From Streptomyces sp. H39-S7 (GTDB lineage: Bacteria; Actinomycetota; Actinomycetes; Streptomycetales; Streptomycetaceae): a stretch of DNA of 44,463 nt. Of this stretch, positions 40,651 through 44,463 are shown in pieces. Position 1 is the first letter of the stretch, and every line of letters starts with the position of its first letter. The position numbers and the translations under genes are program-made. The stretch spans positions 7,265-51,727 of the forward strand of contig NZ_JAPVLU010000055.1 in assembly GCF_027158205.1 (NCBI RefSeq), in the 5' to 3' direction. The notes below the pieces were generated by a model. That model was given only the letters and a program-made list of their open reading frames with translations. It was not told the origin of the DNA and did not search any database.

Positions 40651-43600
40651 CTACCGTCCGTTCCCGGTCGCGCCGTCCGCGTCGTCCGCCGCGTCCTCGT
40701 CGGAGAGCGCGACCTGGAGCAGTGACACCGGGCTGCCCCGCCGGACCAGGACGCCGCGGCCCGGTGGCCGCTGGGCGGCGCGCTGGTCGCCGAGGAGCAG
40801 GCCCTCGCGGGAGTCGCCGGACAGGATGAGTCCTCCGGAGCCCAATTCCTTGATCCGCGACAGCAGGGGGTCGGCCATCAGCGGGCGGCCGACGCCCGCG
40901 ACCCGGCGCGCCAGGACCACGTGCAGGCCGATTTCCCGGGCCTGGGTGACGTAGTCGGCGAGCCCGGCCACCGGGGACTGCCTGCCGGAGGCGACGAGGT
41001 CGTAGTCGTCGACCACCAGGTACAGCTCGGGCCCCTCCCACCAGTCGCGGGCCCGCAGGCGGGCGGCGGAGATGCCGGGCGGCGGCATCCGCTCGTCCAG
41101 CTTGGCCATGAGCTGCTGCGTGTAGGCCTCGGCGGCGTGGGCGTCGCCCGCGTAGGCGCCGACGTACTCCTCCGGGACGGCGTCCTGGAGGCCGCGCCGG
41201 TAGTCGATGACCATGAAGCGGGCTTCCCAGGCGGTACGGCGGGCGGCCGTGCCGCGCATCCAGGTGCGCAGGAAGGAGGACTTGCCGCTGGCGGCGTCCC
41301 CGAGCACCAGGAAGTGCGGATCGGCGGCGCCCATCGTGATGTTGACCGGTGCCAGGTCGAGCTCGCCGAGTCCGACGGGCACCCCGTCGCCCTCCGGATC
41401 CTGCCGGTCGACCGCGGAGAGCAGCACGCGTTCCGGCAGGATCCGCACCGGCGGGGCGACCGGGCCGGTCCAGGAGGCGGTGATCTTGGAGACCGCTTCC
41501 TCCTGGGCCTCGGCCAGGCCGTCGGCCCTCTCCTGACCGTCGAGCCGGGGGAGCACCGCCTGGTAGAGCACTCCCGGCGGTACGGCGCCCCGGCCGGGTA
41601 CGCCGTGCGGGATCTGCCGGCTCACCGGGCGGCTGACCTCGGACTCGGTCGGGTCGTTCAGCCGTAGCTCCAGCCGTCCGCTGATGCTGTCCCGCAGGTT
41701 CATCCGGACGTCGGCCCAGCGGTTGGCGGTGAGGACCACGTGCACCCCGACGCCCAGCCCCCGTGAGGCGATCTCCACCACGGACGCCTCGGCGTCCTCC
41801 AACTCGGATTTGATCGCGCCCCAGTTGTCGAGCAGCAGGAACACGTCGGCGGCCCTGGTGCCGGTCGGCAGTCTGCCGGCCTTCCGCATCGCGCGGAACC
41901 CGGCCACCGAATCGACGCCCAGCTCACTGAAGAGCTGCTCGCGGGCCGCTATGAGGCGCCCGGTCTCGGCCAGCACCCGGCGCGCCCGCTGGACGTCCCG
42001 GCGCCCGGCGACCGCGCCCACGTGCGGGGCGCTCTCCAGCGGGTACAGACTGCCGCCCCCGAAGTCCAGGCAGTAGAACTGCGCCTCCTCGGGAGTGTGG
42101 GTGAGCATCGCGGACAGCAGCATCGTGCGCAGCATGGTGCTCTTGCCGGTCTGCGGCGCGCCCACCAGCGCGAGGTTGCCGTGGGCGCGGTCGAAGTCGA
42201 ACTGGAGGGGCAACTGCTGCTGCTGAAGCGGCAGGTCGATGACGCCCACCGGGAAGGCGAGCCGCCCGGCACCGGACCACAGTCCGGCCTGGCGCCCCCG
42301 TCCCGACACCTCGGAGAGGGGCCCGAGCAGGCTGTCGAGCGGGATGGCCGGCGGCAGCGGGGGCAGCCAGACCTGGTGCACCGACTGGCCGAACCGGCAG
42401 ACGTGCTCGACCGCCACCTGCATCTCCGTCGGTCCTGACGGCAGAACCGCCTGCTGCGGCACGACCGCTTCCTCGGGCTCCTCCTGCGGAGGGGTGCGCA
42501 GCTCGTACGGGACGACCGGCGGTGCGCTGCCCGGTCTGCCCTCGCCCTCGCCCGGCGCCTGGTAGGGGCCGGAGATGTGGGCGACGCGGAAGCGCTGGTA
42601 CAGCGACTCGTCCACCTTGAGGTAGGCGGATCCGGGGATCGAGGGCAGCTGGTACGCGTCCGGGGTGCCGATGACGGCACGGCTCTCCGCGGCGCTGAAG
42701 GTCCGCAGGCAGATCCGGTACGACAGGTGTGACTCCAGGCCGCGCAGCCGTCCCTCCTCCAGCCGCTGGGTGGCCAGCAGCAGGTGCATGCCGAGGCTGC
42801 GGCCCACGCGGCCGATCTGGACGAACAGGTCGATGAAGTCGGCCCGCTGGGAGAGGAGTTCGCCGAACTCGTCGACCATGATCAGCAGATACGGCAGCGG
42901 TTCGAGCGGCTTCCCGTGGACGTCGCTCTCACCCGCCGCCTGGCGCAGCTGGTACTCGCGGAGCGAGTCGATGTTCCCGGCGTCGCGCAGCAGCCGCTGG
43001 CGGCGCTGCTGCTCGCCGTGCAGGGCGGCCCGCACCCGGTCGACCAGCGACAGGTCGTCGGCCAGGTTGGTGATGAGCCCTGACACGTGCGGCAGGCCGG
43101 TGATCCCGGCGAAGGTGGCGCCGCCCTTGAAGTCGATGAGCACCAGGCTGAGGTGTTCGGGGGAGTGCGTCATGGCGAGGCCGGTGACCATGGTGCGCAG
43201 CAGCTCGCTCTTGCCGGAGCCGGTGGCGCCGACCACCAGGCCGTGCGGGCCCATGCCGCCCTGCGCGGACTCCTTGAGGTCCAGGACGACCGGGTCACCG
43301 TCGCCCGACAGGCCGATCGGCAGCCGCAGCAGGCGCTCGTCCCCGGCCGGGATCCACCCTTCGGACGGGTCGAACGCCGCCACGTCGGGGGTGCCGAGCA
43401 TCTCGGGCAGGGTGATGGTCCGCGAGAGCAGCTGCTCGGCCTCCTCCGACAGGCTCAGCGGGGCCAGCGCCCGTGCGGTGAGTTCGCACAGCACCGGGTC
43501 GGGGGCATCCGCGACACCCTTCTCGACGGTGCTGTACAGCTCGGCTCTGCGGCCCTCCAGCAGCAGCGAGCCGTCGGCGCCGACGCGGGCCCGCACCTCG

Positions 43601-44463
43601 GTGCGGGTCGGTTCGTCGCGTTCCGCGGCGACCAGGCAGATCACGGTGATGCCCAGCTCGGGTCCCGCCGCTTCGAGCAGCGCGGTGGCGACCGTGCCGC
43701 GGGCCCAGTCGGCGGCCGGGTCGTAGGAGTCGAGCAGGACGACGAGCCGGTGTACGGGCGCCCCCGCCTGGCCCACCTTCATCGGGCCCCGGCGCGCGGC
43801 CCGTTCGTTCTGGGCCCGCAGCAGAGCGGACTCCAGGACGTCGGCGAGCGAGCCGAACGCGTCCGCCACCAGCGGGACGACCCCGGCCGGACCGGCGGCG
43901 CCGGCCTCGTGGACGTGCGGGAGCCACTTCGCCCACTCCCAGTCGGGGCTGCCGCCGGTGCACACCGCGACGGTGACGTCGTCGGGGGCGTGCAGGACGG
44001 CGAGCTGGCACAGCAGCGAGCGGGCCAGCGCCCTGGTCCGGTCCACCGGACCCAGGATGCTGACCACGCCGGCCTTGGCCAGGTCCACCAGGGCGGGCTG
44101 GCGGCCGACCTTCCCGGCCTGGTCGATGACCCGCTGCGCGGCCGCGTGCGTCTGCTCGTCGTAGTCCGCCATCGGGTCGTTGCGCGCGCCGAGCTGGATC
44201 GGGGTGGCGAGCGCGGCCCGCCCTTGGCCCAGCCGCACCCGCAGGAAGTCGTCGTCGGTGGCCCGGCGCTCCCAGACCCGGCGGCGGCGGTCGGCCAGTG
44301 CCCACAGCCGCTCCGGCGAGGGGTGCAGCCAGCCCGCCGCGAGCCGCTGCCCGCCGGCCACCTTGCGCGCGGTCTGCCGGACCTCGGTCAGGTAGCGCAG
44401 GTAGCGCTCGCGCTGGCGTGCCTTGTTCTGCCGGGTCACGCTGGTCATCTGGTAGCGGACCGC
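40651..44463 (-). CDS. eccC: Type VII secretion FtsK/SpoIIIE ATPase EccC, 5' end cut by window
   Basis: 1265 residues are visible from Met 44448, but the frame stays open to the window edge (AVRYQ before it). EccC proteins normally begin with a short stretch and two membrane helices absent here, so the true start lies outside. Three ATPase modules are seen: Walker A GATGSGKSE (~residue 405) with LLIMVDEFGEL; GAPQTGKST (~761) with VFLLLDNWG, lacking the Walker B Glu; and GDAASGKSS (~1050) with LYLVVDDYD. The C-terminal tail is acidic (SDEDAADDADGATGNGR). EccC recognises WXG substrates and powers export through the ESX membrane complex. The giant WXG-like protein is encoded 109 bp downstream on the same strand. 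Other ecc genes and EsxA/B are not in the window. Confidence 0.93.
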   Translation of the reverse strand, partial: AVRYQMTSVTRQNKARQRERYLRYLTEVRQTARKVAGGQRLAAGWLHPSPERLWALADRRRRVWERRATDDDFLRVRLGQGRAALATPIQLGARNDPMADYDEQTHAAAQRVIDQAGKVGRQPALVDLAKAGVVSILGPVDRTRALARSLLCQLAVLHAPDDVTVAVCTGGSPDWEWAKWLPHVHEAGAAGPAGVVPLVADAFGSLADVLESALLRAQNERAARRGPMKVGQAGAPVHRLVVLLDSYDPAADWARGTVATALLEAAGPELGITVICLVAAERDEPTRTEVRARVGADGSLLLEGRRAELYSTVEKGVADAPDPVLCELTARALAPLSLSEEAEQLLSRTITLPEMLGTPDVAAFDPSEGWIPAGDERLLRLPIGLSGDGDPVVLDLKESAQGGMGPHGLVVGATGSGKSELLRTMVTGLAMTHSPEHLSLVLIDFKGGATFAGITGLPHVSGLITNLADDLSLVDRVRAALHGEQQRRQRLLRDAGNIDSLREYQLRQAAGESDVHGKPLEPLPYLLIMVDEFGELLSQRADFIDLFVQIGRVGRSLGMHLLLATQRLEEGRLRGLESHLSYRICLRTFSAAESRAVIGTPDAYQLPSIPGSAYLKVDESLYQRFRVAHISGPYQAPGEGEGRPGSAPPVVPYELRTPPQEEPEEAVVPQQAVLPSGPTEMQVAVEHVCRFGQSVHQVWLPPLPPAIPLDSLLGPLSEVSGRGRQAGLWSGAGRLAFPVGVIDLPLQQQQLPLQFDFDRAHGNLALVGAPQTGKSTMLRTMLLSAMLTHTPEEAQFYCLDFGGGSLYPLESAPHVGAVAGRRDVQRARRVLAETGRLIAAREQLFSELGVDSVAGFRAMRKAGRLPTGTRAADVFLLLDNWGAIKSELEDAEASVVEIASRGLGVGVHVVLTANRWADVRMNLRDSISGRLELRLNDPTESEVSRPVSRQIPHGVPGRGAVPPGVLYQAVLPRLDGQERADGLAEAQEEAVSKITASWTGPVAPPVRILPERVLLSAVDRQDPEGDGVPVGLGELDLAPVNITMGAADPHFLVLGDAASGKSSFLRTWMRGTAARRTAWEARFMVIDYRRGLQDAVPEEYVGAYAGDAHAAEAYTQQLMAKLDERMPPPGISAARLRARDWWEGPELYLVVDDYDLVASGRQSPVAGLADYVTQAREIGLHVVLARRVAGVGRPLMADPLLSRIKELGSGGLILSGDSREGLLLGDQRAAQRPPGRGVLVRRGSPVSLLQVALSDEDAADDADGATGNGR

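Noticed and set aside
40651..44448. Complete EccC starting at Met 44448
   Set aside because: The frame is open to the window edge and the usual N-terminal membrane helices are missing, so this Met is internal.

Overview
The window looks like chromosomal DNA of a Streptomyces-type actinomycete. Base composition is very GC-rich, many genes start with GTG or TTG, long antisense open frames shadow the real genes, a sugar ABC transporter has no ATPase gene of its own, and a type VII secretion ATPase (EccC) lies beside a giant exported-type protein. I saw no tRNA, rRNA, CRISPR array or insertion sequence.

Layout: (1) 1-3067 is a compact RiPP-like operon: the end of an alpha/beta-hydrolase (S9-like) peptidase, a 39-residue candidate precursor peptide, a B12-binding-type radical SAM maturase with a CX7CX2C cluster motif, and a small DUF5825-like partner. 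(2) 3113-10414 is a catabolic locus: a hybrid DeoR/LacI-type regulator with CGATCGAT-type operators, a CUT1 binding protein and two permeases, a 2-hydroxyacid dehydrogenase, and an unusual fusion of an alkaline-phosphatase-superfamily phosphodiesterase with a HAD phosphatase. (3) 10393-16883 holds mostly single genes: an unknown protein with a possible 7-codon leader ORF, DoxX, DUF1152, an isocitrate-lyase/PEP-mutase family lyase, DUF1275/YoaK, a GNAT acetyltransferase and three uncharacterised small proteins. (4) 17131-20694 is part of the non-phosphorylative L-fucose pathway: FAH-family diketo-deoxy-fuconate hydrolase, L-fuconate dehydratase, mutarotase and L-fuconolactonase. It is followed by a CGNR zinc-finger regulator. 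(5) 21532-23208 encodes a secreted seven-repeat YVTN beta-propeller with IPT/TIG and DUF11-like domains. (6) 23568-44463, all on the minus strand, encodes EccC (cut by the window edge) and, 109 bp downstream, a 5657-residue protein. That protein has a WXG100-like N-terminus, five linker repeats, and a series of enzyme-like domains: clan-CD/CHAT-like cysteine peptidase, papain-fold deamidase/peptidase, HAE/CxxC deaminase, OTU cysteine protease and HExxH zincin. Then come about six diverged beta-rich modules and a C-terminal alpha/beta domain.

The best candidates for something undescribed are the giant multi-enzyme protein, whose internal effectors and possible internal processing protease recall MARTX toxins but with a type VII export signal, and the RiPP operon with its Val-rich precursor. 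Functions are inferred from motifs read by eye. No database search was run.
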